From positions 7,523,605 through 7,587,604 of the forward strand of contig NZ_CP081299.1 in assembly GCF_019711195.1 (NCBI RefSeq): a stretch of 64,000 nucleotides of DNA, given 5' to 3'. The DNA comes from Dyadobacter sp. NIV53 (GTDB lineage: Bacteria > Bacteroidota > Bacteroidia > Cytophagales > Spirosomataceae). Positions within the stretch are counted from its first letter, which is position 1. Each line of letters starts with the position of its first letter. Shown here piece by piece: positions 37,951-48,300 of this stretch. A model generated the notes under the pieces. It did no database searches. It saw only the letters and a list, made by a program, of their open reading frames with translations, and was not told the DNA's origin. The translations under genes and the position numbers were made by a program.

Positions 37951-38840
37951 TTATGCGATATCACAAATTTCGACACCCTGTTTCAACGATGCGATTTGAT
38001 CTGTACGTTTCGGAATAAACTCCTGAGCTACAAACCCTTTAAATCCAGTTTCCACAATAGCTTTCATGATAGCCGGATAATACAATTCCTGGGTTTCATC
38101 AATTTCGTTTCTTCCAGGTACGCCACCAGTATGGTAATGCCCAATATATTTGTGGTATTTTCTGATTGTTGCAATTACATCACCTTCCATAATTTGCATG
38201 TGGTAAATGTCATAAAGCAATTTGAATTTTTCAGAACCGACCATTTCACAAAGCCCAGCACCCCATGCCGTATGATCGCACATATAATCCCTGTGATTCA
38301 CTTTGCTGTTCAGAAGTTCCATTATCAACGTCACATTGTATTTTTCTGCTGATGGTATCAATCTTCTCAAACCTATTGCACAATTTCGCATTCCATCTAC
38401 ATCTGACATCCCGTTGCGGTTTCCGGAAAAACAAATTACCGTTGTGTAACCGGCAGCCTGTATTTTTGGAAATATTTCCTCGTAGCTTTTTACCAGTTCA
38501 TCGTGGTTTGCCAGATCATTAAAGCCTTTTTCGATTCCCATTCCTGCGCCATTCGGTAATGCACAGGTAAGCCCATATTTCTTCAAAGTTGGCCAGTCTT
38601 CTGGTCCAAGCAATTCAATTGATTGTAATCCAATTTTTTTGCTTCCTGGGCAAAAGTGTCCAATGGTATTTTTCCATAACACCATTTGCAAACAGAATGA
38701 TTGATTTGCCCTTTGAGTTTTGGGCCTAGCGCCTGATCGGATGCTGCGAAAATATTGGTCAGTGATAATGGCATCGCAGTGATACCCGCACCTGCCGCTA
38801 TATTTTTAAGTACAGAACGTCGGTTGAATTTTGTTTTCAT
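37951..38840 (-). CDS. TIM-barrel sugar isomerase-like protein (hydroxypyruvate-isomerase type), split by a -1 frameshift
   Basis: Paralog of the gene at 38862. The N-terminal part (start ATG 38840, Tat-like signal 'NRRSVLKNIAAGAG') runs to 'EAKK' and leaves the frame at an A7 run (38634-38640 on the + strand as T7). The other frame then continues 'IGLQSIELLGPEDWPTLKK', exactly as in the paralog, to 'GVEICDIA'. Adding one A restores about 296 residues. The AP-endonuclease-2-like xylose-isomerase barrel is shown by 'MELLNSK' and 'LLYDIYHMQIMEGD' with metal-binding Glu, Asp and His residues. The exported position suggests action on a sugar or sugar acid in the periplasm. The break may be a sequencing indel. 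Confidence 0.85.
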
Positions 38841-38861
38841 TTATATTTAAGTTGTTTATAA

Positions 38862-39758
38862 TCAGGCAATATCACAAATAGTTACACCTTGTTTGAGAGA
38901 AGCAATGTCATCTTTACGGCTGGGTACGAATTCCTGTGCAACAAATCCTGTATAGCCTGTTTCAACAATAGCTTTCATGATAGCAGGATAGTATAATTCC
39001 TGGGTTTCGTCAATTTCATTTCTTCCGGGTACACCACCGGTATGATAATGCGAAATGTATTGATGATATTTTCGGATCGTTGCTATAACGTCGCCTTCCA
39101 TAATCTGCATGTGGTAAATGTCATAGAGCAGCTTGAATTTTTCAGAACCAACCATTTCACATAATGCGGCACCCCAGGAGGTATGGTCACACATGTAATC
39201 TTTATGATTTATTTTGCTGTTCAGCAATTCCATCACCATTGTTACTTTGTGCTTTTCTGCAATAGGCATGAGTTTTCGTAATGCAACCGCGCAATTTCTC
39301 ATTCCATCCAAATCGCTCATTCCCCTTCTGTTTCCTGAAAAACAAATGATCTGATTATAGCCCGCAGCCTGTACTTTCGGGATTATATCTTCAAAACCTT
39401 TAATCAGTTCGTCGTGATTAGCCGGATCACAGAACCCTTTGTCCAGACTCCTGGTAAGTCCTTCTCCCCAAGGCAGTGCACAGGTCAATCCGTTTTTTTT
39501 CAAAATTGGCCATTCTTCCGGTCCGCATAATTCAATAGAAGTAATTCCCATTTTTTTTGCTTCAAGCGCAAGTGTTTCAAGCGGAATTTTACTGTAACAC
39601 CACCTGCAAACGGAATGATTGATTTTGCCGTTCAGTTTTGAACCCAAGGTTTTTTCCGATGCAGCAAAAACATTTGTCAGAGTTAGTGGTAAACTCATTA
39701 CGCCGGCTCCGGCTGCCATATTTTTCAATACAGTTCGCCTGTTGGAGTTGCTTTTCAT
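38862..39758 (-). CDS. TIM-barrel sugar isomerase-like protein (hydroxypyruvate-isomerase type), intact copy
   Basis: 298 residues from ATG 39758; a longer reading to 39812 would overlap nothing useful and lacks a signal at its N-terminus. Tat-like signal 'NRRTVLKNMAAGAG' with a cleavage region near 'VFAAS'. Barrel motifs: 'SIELCGPEEW', 'IICFSGNR', 'VMELLNSK', 'LLYDIYHMQIMEGD', 'YHTGGVPGRNEID' and 'GFVAQEF'. It shares long identical stretches with the next gene, so the two arose by tandem duplication. Such proteins are typical neighbours of ThuA and Gfo/Idh genes in sugar-acid pathways. Position: second gene of the ThuA operon, 40 bases after ThuA. Confidence 0.88.
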   Translation of the reverse strand: MKSNSNRRTVLKNMAAGAGVMSLPLTLTNVFAASEKTLGSKLNGKINHSVCRWCYSKIPLETLALEAKKMGITSIELCGPEEWPILKKNGLTCALPWGEGLTRSLDKGFCDPANHDELIKGFEDIIPKVQAAGYNQIICFSGNRRGMSDLDGMRNCAVALRKLMPIAEKHKVTMVMELLNSKINHKDYMCDHTSWGAALCEMVGSEKFKLLYDIYHMQIMEGDVIATIRKYHQYISHYHTGGVPGRNEIDETQELYYPAIMKAIVETGYTGFVAQEFVPSRKDDIASLKQGVTICDIA

Positions 39759-39798
39759 TGGATTGTAATTAATGTGATTGTAATAAAATCTAAAATTT

Positions 39799-40706
39799 CT
39801 ACTGTCTGGCACTTCCCTTTGCGGCAGTTGGAAAATCTGTTGGAATGCTTTGTGTTACCTTTCCGATTGCTGCCCATTCGGTGCCTCTCTGCAGCGTAGT
39901 TATAAATCCAATACACTTTTGAGAGTAATTTTCGTGTCCCAAAGTGGTATGAAAAATTCTTCCTTTTCCATATTTTAATGTCATCAGCATAGGTTCATTA
40001 CGACCAGACCCTCTTTGTTCAAGGGGGCTGTACGCTGTTGCCAGTACGTTTAAATTTTCTCCCGGCCCTCTGAGCCGGTCATATAATTCGTCTTTCTGAT
40101 GCAGCCATTCTGCTGGCAAACCCTTCATAATGGGATGATTGGTATCTCTGGTTTTTACAATAAATTCGTGCTGGTTGCCATGGCTTCCTCCAATTCCTTT
40201 TGTAGTATCCTTTACTATTTCTTTTTTTCTTCACTAAAATAAACATAAGGGCCCGATTTCTCGTTTCGCCCCTCCCATCCACCAATTCCTATCATTTGAT
40301 TATATGCTTTCCAGGATGGAAACGAATTATCAGCGGCATGGACAACTACAACTCCACCCCCATTTTTTACAAACTTTTCAAATGCGAGGTTGGTTGTTTC
40401 GGGCCAGGAATCACCATTGTAATTGGATAATACGACGTCATATTTAGAAAAATCAGGCTTAAATTCATCCAAGCTCTGCCCCTTTTTAGGAGTTGTCATC
40501 ACATCCACCGTAAACATGCCGGTTTCTTCCAGATACCCCTTCATCATTCCTGTGCCTTCTACCATATTTCTATGATTGTTCTGGCCATCTATAATAAGCA
40601 CTTTGTAAACTTTTTTTGCAGGAAAAGTTTTAGCACTTATTTTATTAACTGTTAATAATAAGGCAATTAACCCAAGTATAATGTAAGTATATGTTTTCAA
40701 TTTCAT
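39799..40706 (-). CDS. ThuA-like domain protein (glutamine-amidotransferase fold), split by a -1 frameshift
   Basis: The start at ATG 40706 gives a signal peptide '[18 protein letters not shown]' and the ThuA fold: '[12 protein letters not shown]', '[14 protein letters not shown]' and '[17 protein letters not shown]'. The frame is lost at an A7 run (T7 on the + strand at 40222-40228), where it reads 'SEEKKK' and stops. The other frame goes on '[20 protein letters not shown]', '[21 protein letters not shown]' and '[13 protein letters not shown]' to the stop at 39799. One missing A restores about 303 residues. ThuA was named for trehalose use; the reaction of this domain is not settled. It is the first gene of the ThuA/isomerase/T9SS operon. 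Confidence 0.85.
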
Positions 40707-40734
40707 GCTAAAAGATGGGGTCAATGAAAAAAAA

Positions 40735-40801
40735 ATAGTGATGCCACCTGGATGTTTTTACCTTTTTGATGAGGCTAAACGTTCGTTGGTGACACCACTA
40801 T
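40735..40801 (-). terminator. Terminator or attenuator between the heme dehydrogenase and the ThuA operon
   Basis: Arms 40735-40748 and 40788-40801 pair over 12 of 14 positions. On the minus strand the stem is followed by a run of nine T. Only 28 bases separate it from the ThuA start, leaving little room for a new promoter. Partial readthrough from the heme gene may therefore supply the ThuA operon. Confidence 0.7.
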
Positions 40802-40839
40802 ATTAAGCTTAATTCTTTGTAATCTACTCTTATAATTAT

Positions 40840-43539
40840 CTATTTACCAGATTTAGGAGCTGCTTTATTTTCAGAATAAATAGGATTGTTTTTGTTGCCT
40901 CCCGACATCAGGTAAGCTACAAGATCCCTGAGTTCATCCGGATTTAGTCCATTGATCAATCCTGGCAACATAACAGAAACCGTTGAGATTTTGGTAGATG
41001 CAATTTCCTTTTTACTGATTTTACGAATTGTTTTAGAGTCGAACGGATTCTGGGCAATATAGTAAGCATTTGCGTCCTCATTGATCTGCCTTCCAACAAT
41101 GGATTCTCCGTTTTTCAATGTGTATGCAATAGATGCGTATTGGTCAGAAATGGTTTTATCCGGAACAATGATCGATTCGAGCATATCTTTTGTTGAAAAA
41201 CGTGTTCCAAGTTGTGTCAGATCCGGACCAACGTCAGCACCTTCACCCTGAATTTCATGGCAACGGCTACACAAAACCGCAGAAAAGATCATTTTTCCTT
41301 TTTCAAAATCACGATTGGTTAAACTGTCCTGAACAAGCGCAACTGCTTCTTCTACTTTCCAGCCACGGCCTGGTCCTTTTGGAGAATACATTCTTGCCAG
41401 ATCATTTCCATTTCCAGTCAGCAATTCAGCTCCTGACAATTTATTGTAATAGGCCAGTTTTTCTTTCGGCACATTCAATAAAGCCAGATTACGTGCTTTA
41501 TCAATAAAACCAATGTAACTCCTTCCTCCCTGATAACTGAACGCCTTGTAATACCATTTGAAATATTTTTCTCTGGTCGCTGGTGTCCATCCGGTTTTTT
41601 CACTGCTTAATACAATCGCGTAGAACATTTGCTGTGCCGGAGGCATTTTTTCCAATAGCCCAGCCAGATCCAAACCATACTGTGGATTACGAAGAATAAG
41701 ATCCGCTGACGCCGTAATCATTTCATTGTCTTTGTCATCAAATTTTTCATTGCCTTCTAATAGTGCCAACGTGCGTTCTACTACTTTCGGTGCTTCCAGG
41801 TTTACCAGGATTTTACTGAAAAAGCGATTCTGCATCGGTGATGGAGAAGGATATTTCGGACTCAGGTAAGCAATTAATTTAGTTCTTGTAGCAGCATCCG
41901 GCTTACCAGTTCTGTACAATACCACTTCAATCGTGCGTAACAGATCCTGTTTCTGTATGTTACTTAGTTTGCTGAAATCAATACTTGTAAGTGCATTGAA
42001 CAACGGAACACCAATTTTGGCTGAATCTCCCTGGTGTGCCAATGCAATAGCGCCATAGATCAGTGTCTGAGGGTCTTTTTCACTGTAAATTTTGCTTTCC
42101 CACTCACTAACTGGCTGATGTTCAATAGCAACACGAGCAGCATAACGTAGGAAGCGATCCGGGCTTTTTAAGTAAGGCCATGAAGTTTCAACAGCTTTTG
42201 GATCTTTTCCTTTGTGAAATACTTCTAAATCAGTACGTTGTTTGTGTTCCGGAGTAATAACGGCTTCGGCTGTGTTAGAACCAGCTGGTATATTTTTGTA
42301 ATCTCCATAATAAACCCGGTACAGATCAGATTCCAGACGACGTCCACCAGTCAGGAAATACAATGCACCGTCCGGCCCGATCGCTCCATCAGTTAATGGA
42401 AGCGGCGCTCCGGATAAAAATTCTTCATGGTCTGCTGAGTAAGTAGAACCATTTGGTTTCAAATGTAATCCGTGAACGATACCAAAACTCCAGTCAAATG
42501 CAAGTAAAGTATTTTTGTATTTGGCAGGAAACCGTGCTTTATCCAGATAGATTAAATTTGTCGGGGAGCCCTGGCCAATATTCATAATCGGTGAAAGATT
42601 GTCGGCAAAAGTCGGTGACCAGTTTGCTGAACCTGTGCGCCATCCGTATTCTGCACCACTTGTAGCATGGCAAACGCGTGTCGGGCGGTACCATGGTGTA
42701 CCAAAATCCCACTCCATATCAGAGTCATAAATAAACAGATCACCTGCTTCATTGAAAGCAATATCATAAGAATTACGATAACCAGCGGCTATGAGTTCCC
42801 AGTTCTTGCCTTCGGGATCAGTATGGGCAATCCAGCCGCCTGGTGCATTTCGGTCATTGGCATGTCCGCGCGGATCTTTTATCCATGGAAACAAATTATC
42901 GTTTTTCCATGTTGGTGGCAAAAGATATGAATCCATTTTTGGCAGATCCGTGAAGTTACCTGCAACAACGTAAAGGGATTTTTTATCAGGAGATAAAACA
43001 ATACTATGAGGACCATGTTCACCTTCACCTACCAAAGGTTTCAGTAAAGTTATTTTATCAAACTGATCATTGTTATCCGTATCCTGTAACCGGTAGAGTC
43101 CGCTTCCTTTTGGGAACTTTGGATTTTCACGATTATTGATCATTACATAAAGGCTGTTGAAAGCATAAAGCAAACCGTGGGCAAATCCCATGGCAATTTT
43201 TGCTGTATCGCCTTCCACCTTCAAAGTTTCCACAGTTGGTTTATCAGTTGATCCGATTGCGGGTAGTACCAAACGGAATAATCCTCCATACTGATCAGAA
43301 GTGATCAAACGGCCTTTATCGTCAAAAGTCATGGATACCCATGAACCATTCTGTTCTTCGGAAGGACTATATAAATGTTCTGCTTTAAAACCTTCAGGTA
43401 ATTTTATTTTGTCGACTTTGGATCCGGGCGGACGGTGTTTGGCTGTCCGGTTACTTAGCATAACTCCACAGAAAACACCCACAGCTACAATTGCTGCAAG
43501 CATCATAGGAAGTTTAGACCATTGTTTTTTTGTGTACAT
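40840..43539 (-). CDS. PVC-type heme-binding membrane-bound dehydrogenase with C-terminal cytochrome c domain
   Basis: 899 residues. An N-terminal membrane anchor (about 10-30) is followed by a six- or seven-bladed propeller ('LPEGFKAEHLYSP', 'GLYRLQDTDNNDQFD', 'HGPHSIVLSPDKKSLYVVAGN', 'GEHGPHSI') of the type known as TIGR02604 (sugar-dehydrogenase-like). A helical HEAT-like part spans about 430-700. The C-terminal TIGR02603 domain has the heme motif 'CSRCHE' (near 756) and a distal Met candidate in 'SVMLPG'. Family role: periplasmic oxidation with electrons passed to the respiratory chain; the substrate is probably a sugar released by the neighbouring SusCD systems (inferred). It has its own copy of the shared promoter-like element at 43704-43747. 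Confidence 0.88.
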   Translation of the reverse strand: MYTKKQWSKLPMMLAAIVAVGVFCGVMLSNRTAKHRPPGSKVDKIKLPEGFKAEHLYSPSEEQNGSWVSMTFDDKGRLITSDQYGGLFRLVLPAIGSTDKPTVETLKVEGDTAKIAMGFAHGLLYAFNSLYVMINNRENPKFPKGSGLYRLQDTDNNDQFDKITLLKPLVGEGEHGPHSIVLSPDKKSLYVVAGNFTDLPKMDSYLLPPTWKNDNLFPWIKDPRGHANDRNAPGGWIAHTDPEGKNWELIAAGYRNSYDIAFNEAGDLFIYDSDMEWDFGTPWYRPTRVCHATSGAEYGWRTGSANWSPTFADNLSPIMNIGQGSPTNLIYLDKARFPAKYKNTLLAFDWSFGIVHGLHLKPNGSTYSADHEEFLSGAPLPLTDGAIGPDGALYFLTGGRRLESDLYRVYYGDYKNIPAGSNTAEAVITPEHKQRTDLEVFHKGKDPKAVETSWPYLKSPDRFLRYAARVAIEHQPVSEWESKIYSEKDPQTLIYGAIALAHQGDSAKIGVPLFNALTSIDFSKLSNIQKQDLLRTIEVVLYRTGKPDAATRTKLIAYLSPKYPSPSPMQNRFFSKILVNLEAPKVVERTLALLEGNEKFDDKDNEMITASADLILRNPQYGLDLAGLLEKMPPAQQMFYAIVLSSEKTGWTPATREKYFKWYYKAFSYQGGRSYIGFIDKARNLALLNVPKEKLAYYNKLSGAELLTGNGNDLARMYSPKGPGRGWKVEEAVALVQDSLTNRDFEKGKMIFSAVLCSRCHEIQGEGADVGPDLTQLGTRFSTKDMLESIIVPDKTISDQYASIAYTLKNGESIVGRQINEDANAYYIAQNPFDSKTIRKISKKEIASTKISTVSVMLPGLINGLNPDELRDLVAYLMSGGNKNNPIYSENKAAPKSGK

Positions 43540-43703
43540 CTTACAGTTCAGAGTTTAGATATTATAAAATAAAAAAGGATATGGTGATTAATGTATCTGG
43601 TAATTATCTGATAAAAAGCCTTCTAGATTAACAAAGTTTAAGTTCGGATATTGTTACTGCAATCTTAAATAAAACAAACTAAAACTTTGAATAGTCTGGT
43701 TTG

Positions 43704-43747
43704 TGCAATATTAGAATGATTAGCTGAACCTGCCATCCTGTTGTGTC
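43704..43747 (-). promoter_or_regulatory. Shared bipartite promoter-like element, copy 1 (heme dehydrogenase)
   Basis: Reading on the minus strand: GACACAACAGGATGG (43733-43747), 19 bases, TAATATTGCA (43704-43713). This is the most divergent of four copies. Predicted transcription start is near 43696, giving a leader of about 157 bases before the ATG at 43539. Confidence 0.7.
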
Positions 43748-43778
43748 GGGTAAAGCAAAAATTTAAGGACATTCTAAT

Positions 43779-43826
43779 AAAAGCAAAAAGTGCAGTAAGA
43801 GGGAACTTACTACACTTTTTGCTTTT
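43779..43826 (-). terminator. Terminator after the first SusD gene
   Basis: A 21-base-pair stem (43779-43799 with 43806-43826, one mismatch) with a 6-base loop, 32 bases past the SusD stop. It separates the SusCD operon from the promoter of the heme dehydrogenase. Confidence 0.85.
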
Positions 43827-43857
43827 AGCTTAATTTAGTAACACTAACTTTTCAAAA

Positions 43858-45367
43858 TTAAAAACTTGGGGTTAGTGCTGCTTCTACTGCTGGTAAACCA
43901 TAATATTGATCTAATACCGTAAATGCATTTGGTGGAGGAACATTTCCTTTCGGGAAATAATAAGCCGCAGGATTTGCCTTTACCCTGGCACCATAAGGAA
44001 CAATAATTTCCTGTATTTTTCCAGTTCTGGTTATATCAAACCAGCGCTTGTTTTCAAATGCAAGTTCAACTCTTCTTTCTTTAAAAATAGCATCCCTTAA
44101 AGTGGCTTGTGCTGCTGCTGTTGTATTAGCCAGGCCAGCTCTTGTACGAACCATATTGAGATAAGTGGCTGCTTCTCCGGCTTTGCCTTGCTCATTCAAT
44201 GCTTCGGCCATAAACAGCAACACTTCTGCATAACGATATACCGGCCAGTTTTGACCTGTGTTGCCTTGCAGCGCGTGCGGCCGGGCGTATTTTTTGATAT
44301 ACGGGAATGTTTTGTTTACTGTAAGACTCTGGCTTAAAGTAACATAACCTATAGAAATATCCTTACGTTTATCTCCCGTTTCATAAGCCGCAATCAGGTC
44401 AGGTGTAGGAATATTGTTACTTTCCTGCGAGGTTGGCTGCGTATTGGAAGTACCAGTTATAGGATTTAATTCAGCAGCAGTAATAGGCGAAGGTATAAAC
44501 CTGTATATAAAACTACCATTATATCCGGCTGAGCCTTGCATATATTGTACCTCAAATATTGACTCTGCATTGTTTTTGTTGGATTCAGTAAACGAAAATG
44601 CGTTGTTATAATCAGGCATTAACATATAGCCGTCTTTGGTAATCACATCTTTCATCAGCGTTTCAACCTGTGCCCATTTTTTTTGAGTCAGATACAAGTT
44701 TGCCAGGAGTGTTTTTGCTGCTCCTGAAGTTACCCGGCCTGGTTCCTGTTTTGCTTTATTGAATAGTAAAGTACTGGCTTCAGTAGCATCTTTCTCGATC
44801 TGGGCATATATTTCGTCCGTTGTAGAAAGTGGTAATGCTGCTTCTTCACGAGTCTGAACTGGGATCAAATGCAGGGGAACCGTACCAAATAAGCGAACAA
44901 GATCAAAATACGCAAAAGCGCGTAAAAACAATGCCTGACCCTTTAAATTACCTTTGGACTCAGCTGCAAAATCAACTGCATCGATAGTTGTAAGGATTTG
45001 ATTTGCCCTGGCAATGATCTGGTAATTAAGACGGTACTGCACCAATACGTTGTCATTGGCTGTTACTTTATTTGCCGTTGGAACAGCAAAGTCTGCCACG
45101 TTCTCTGTTGGATCCACAGCGCCGTAAAGCGTATTACGGGCATAATACGTATTGTCGGAATGCATTTCTTCCAATACCCAGGCACGTTCGTTGAACATTT
45201 GACGCAACGGAACATAAGTTGCATTTACAGCCTGCTGAAAATCGGACTCGGTAACAAAAAATGTTGCGGAGCTCAATTGGGTTTCGGGAACTACGGTCAA
45301 AAACTCGTCCCTTGCAGCCCGTCATTAAAGAACCCGCAAGGCATGCTATTATAATTTTCTTTTTCAT
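43858..45367 (-). CDS. SusD-family outer-membrane glycan-binding lipoprotein, frameshift near 45309
   Basis: The lipoprotein signal 'MKKKIIIACLAGSLMTGC' starts at ATG 45367, in a frame that ends early. The main frame begins in 'DEFLTVVPETQL', the normal start of a mature SusD ('GCKDEFLTVVPE'). One extra G in a GGG run (45309-45311) explains the break, and the restored protein has about 502 residues. SusD features: a helical TPR-rich N-half ('AFAYFDLVRLFGTVPL', 'GAAKTLLANLYLTQKKW'), 'NWPVYRYAEVLLFMAEALNE' and the C-terminal 'RRVELAFENKRWFDI'. It caps the SusC pore and captures oligosaccharides. It lies 32 bases after SusC. Confidence 0.9.
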
Positions 45368-45399
45368 TTTATATATCTTAAATAATGAAATTGATCAGC

Positions 45400-48300
45400 T
45401 TAAAAATTCAGATTAATACCAATAGTCCAGGTGCGGGGAATAGGATAATTAGAGAAGTCACGTCCCTGACTCAGGTTACCACCATTGCCATTTCCATCAC
45501 CTTGTCCACTCGTTTCAGGATTTGGTCCACCCCAGTATTTTGTAAATACATATAGTTGCTGAACAGAACCATAAAGGCGAGCAGATTTGAAATACTTGCT
45601 CTTAATTCCTACGTTGTAACCAAGTGTCACGTTTTTAATTGTGAAGAAAGAAGCTTTTGCCAAAAATTGAGTACTTGCCCAGTCTCTTTCAAGTCCTGTG
45701 AAATTTCCCCCATTATTTGTTGCACCAAACTTGCCTTTTCCAGGCGTTATAACCGTAGCAGCATAAGGACTGCCATTGGCATCCAACGCATTCTTAACCC
45801 GGAAACGATCTTTTACATCTGCCACCATATTGAATACTCCATCCAGATTGGCTGTGCTATACAAATGCGTTACATAAAGCTGATTGCCCTGTGATCCGGA
45901 GCCTGTTATAGAAAGGTCGAAGTTACCATAAGAAAGATTGTTGGTAAGACCGTATGTAAATTTCGGAAATGGATTACCAATAATAGTTCTGTCATCCTGG
46001 TCGCCACCATTGGTAATTACACCGTCACCATTGATATCCTTGTATTTAATAACCCCGATAGCAGAGCGGCCGGGAACGACAGGCGAGTTTTTAAGTTCTT
46101 CAGCACTATCATAGTATCCGTCTTTTACCAAACCATAAAACTGACCGAATGGCTTACCAACCTGAGTAATATTCACATCTCCATATACCCTGTCAATACC
46201 AGGAGCTAACTCCAATACTTTGTTACGGTTAATAGAAATGTTCGCACTGGTTGTCCATTTTAAAGCACCCGTCAGGTTTCTTGTGGTAAGCGAAAATTCA
46301 TGTCCCCAGAATTTGATCTCTCCAATGTTGTCATTATAACGTTCAAATCCGGATTCCTGAGGAACCTGAACACTGTAAAGCAGGTTGGTAGTTCTCTTGG
46401 TATAAAAGTCATAAATAAACTGTATACGGTCGTTAAATAACCCAAGGTCAAGGCCCAAATCAAATTGTTTTGTGGTTTCCCATCCAAGGTTGTTATTGGC
46501 AAGAGAAGTAATGTTAGCACCAGTTGCAACGGTACTTCCGAATACCGCATTCGTAGTGTTGTTAACCAATGCATATTGCGTATAATTACCAATGTTGTTA
46601 TTACCAATTACACCGTAGCTGCTTCTTAATTTTGCAAAAGATACCTGGCGTATATTATCCTTCATGAATTCTTCATCCGAAATAACCCAGCCCACAGAAG
46701 CAGAAGGAAACGTTCCCCAACGGTTGTTCGCCCCAAATCGGGAAGAACCATCAGCACGGACAGCAGCTGAAAACAGATATTTCCCCTTGTAGTTATAAGT
46801 TAAACGGGATATGTAAGACGCTAATGACCACGCGTTGATACCGTTGAAAGTATTGCCACCGGAACGATCAATGTTAAGTGCTCCCTGAATTGTCGGTAGC
46901 CGGTCATCGGTATAGGTATTAGCGGTTATCCGACTATATTCCTGCCGATATTTTTGCTGTGTAAAACCAGCTAACAATTCAAAATTGTGATCTCCAAAAC
47001 TTTTGTTATACGTGGCATAATTTTCGTTCAGCCAAGAGAAGTTTTGAAGAGCCTGGCGAATAGAAACAGCTGTGGTCGGAACAGGAACGTTGATGTTACT
47101 GGTAGCAGTCGACGGGTTGAAAAAGAAAAACTTGGTGCTTTCAAGTTCAATGTTCAGCGAAGTCCTTAGTGATAATCCTTTTATTGGCTGATACTGCAAA
47201 TATGTATTTCCAAGTAACTTTGTTGTTTTTGTCTCGTTAACAAGCTCTTTGGCTGCTCTTACCCAGTTCGGATAATCAAATATATTTCCGGTATTTCCAG
47301 GGAAGTTATTATACTTGGTCAGTTGTCCGTTCGCATCATATATCGGCATAACCGGCCAGGTATGCAAAGCATTAAAAAGAATACCTGTACCACGGTCTCC
47401 GTCAGTTCTTGGCGTATTATCAAAAACGTACTGCGGTGCTATATTGAAACCAATTTTCAGTTTTTTATTAACTGTGTATTCGGTGTTCATACGTAATGAA
47501 TACCTTTTGTAATTATTATTAATTACTACACCGTCCTGGTTAAATACCCCTGCAACGATTGATGTACTCACGTTTTCCTTATTGGAAGTTAACGTAAGGT
47601 TATAACTTTGTATCGGTGCTCTTCTCAACAGCGCTTTATACCAGTTGTTGTCTTTATTAGCAAAATCCGCCGGATTCGCAAATACTTCCGGAACCGGTTG
47701 GTTTTGGTCTTCGTAGTACTCCTTTTTGAACTGAGCAAATTCTTGTGCAGTTAACATTTTCACCAAACCTCTGTCAGGCACTTTCTGGGTTCCGTAATAG
47801 GCATTCAAGCTGATGTTGGTCTGTCCCGCTTTTGGTTTTTTCGTTGTGATCAAAACAACACCATTGGCAGCCCGCGATCCGTAAAGAGACGTAGAAGCAG
47901 CATCTTTCAGGATTGTAATTTCATCAATTTCATCCGGGTTCATGGCAGAAATATCACCAGTTATAGGAAATCCGTCGATCACATATAGTGGGTCACTACC
48001 TGCCGAAACTGAAACCTGGCCACGGATACGTACAGACATTCCCTGACCTGGCTTACCAGTAGTCTGATTGATTTGCACGCCAGCCAAACGTCCCTGAAGT
48101 TTTTGTGTTACCTGAGAAACAGGCATATCTTTTATTTCAGCAGAACTTACTGTCTGGACAGATCCAGTAATTTCCTTTTTCAACTGGCTACCGTATCCTA
48201 CCACAACAACTTCAGTTAGTGCTTTTGAATCGGTTTCCATTTTGATGTCAATATTGGTACGGCTTCCAACAGCGACTTCCTGTGAAAGGTAACCCACTGA

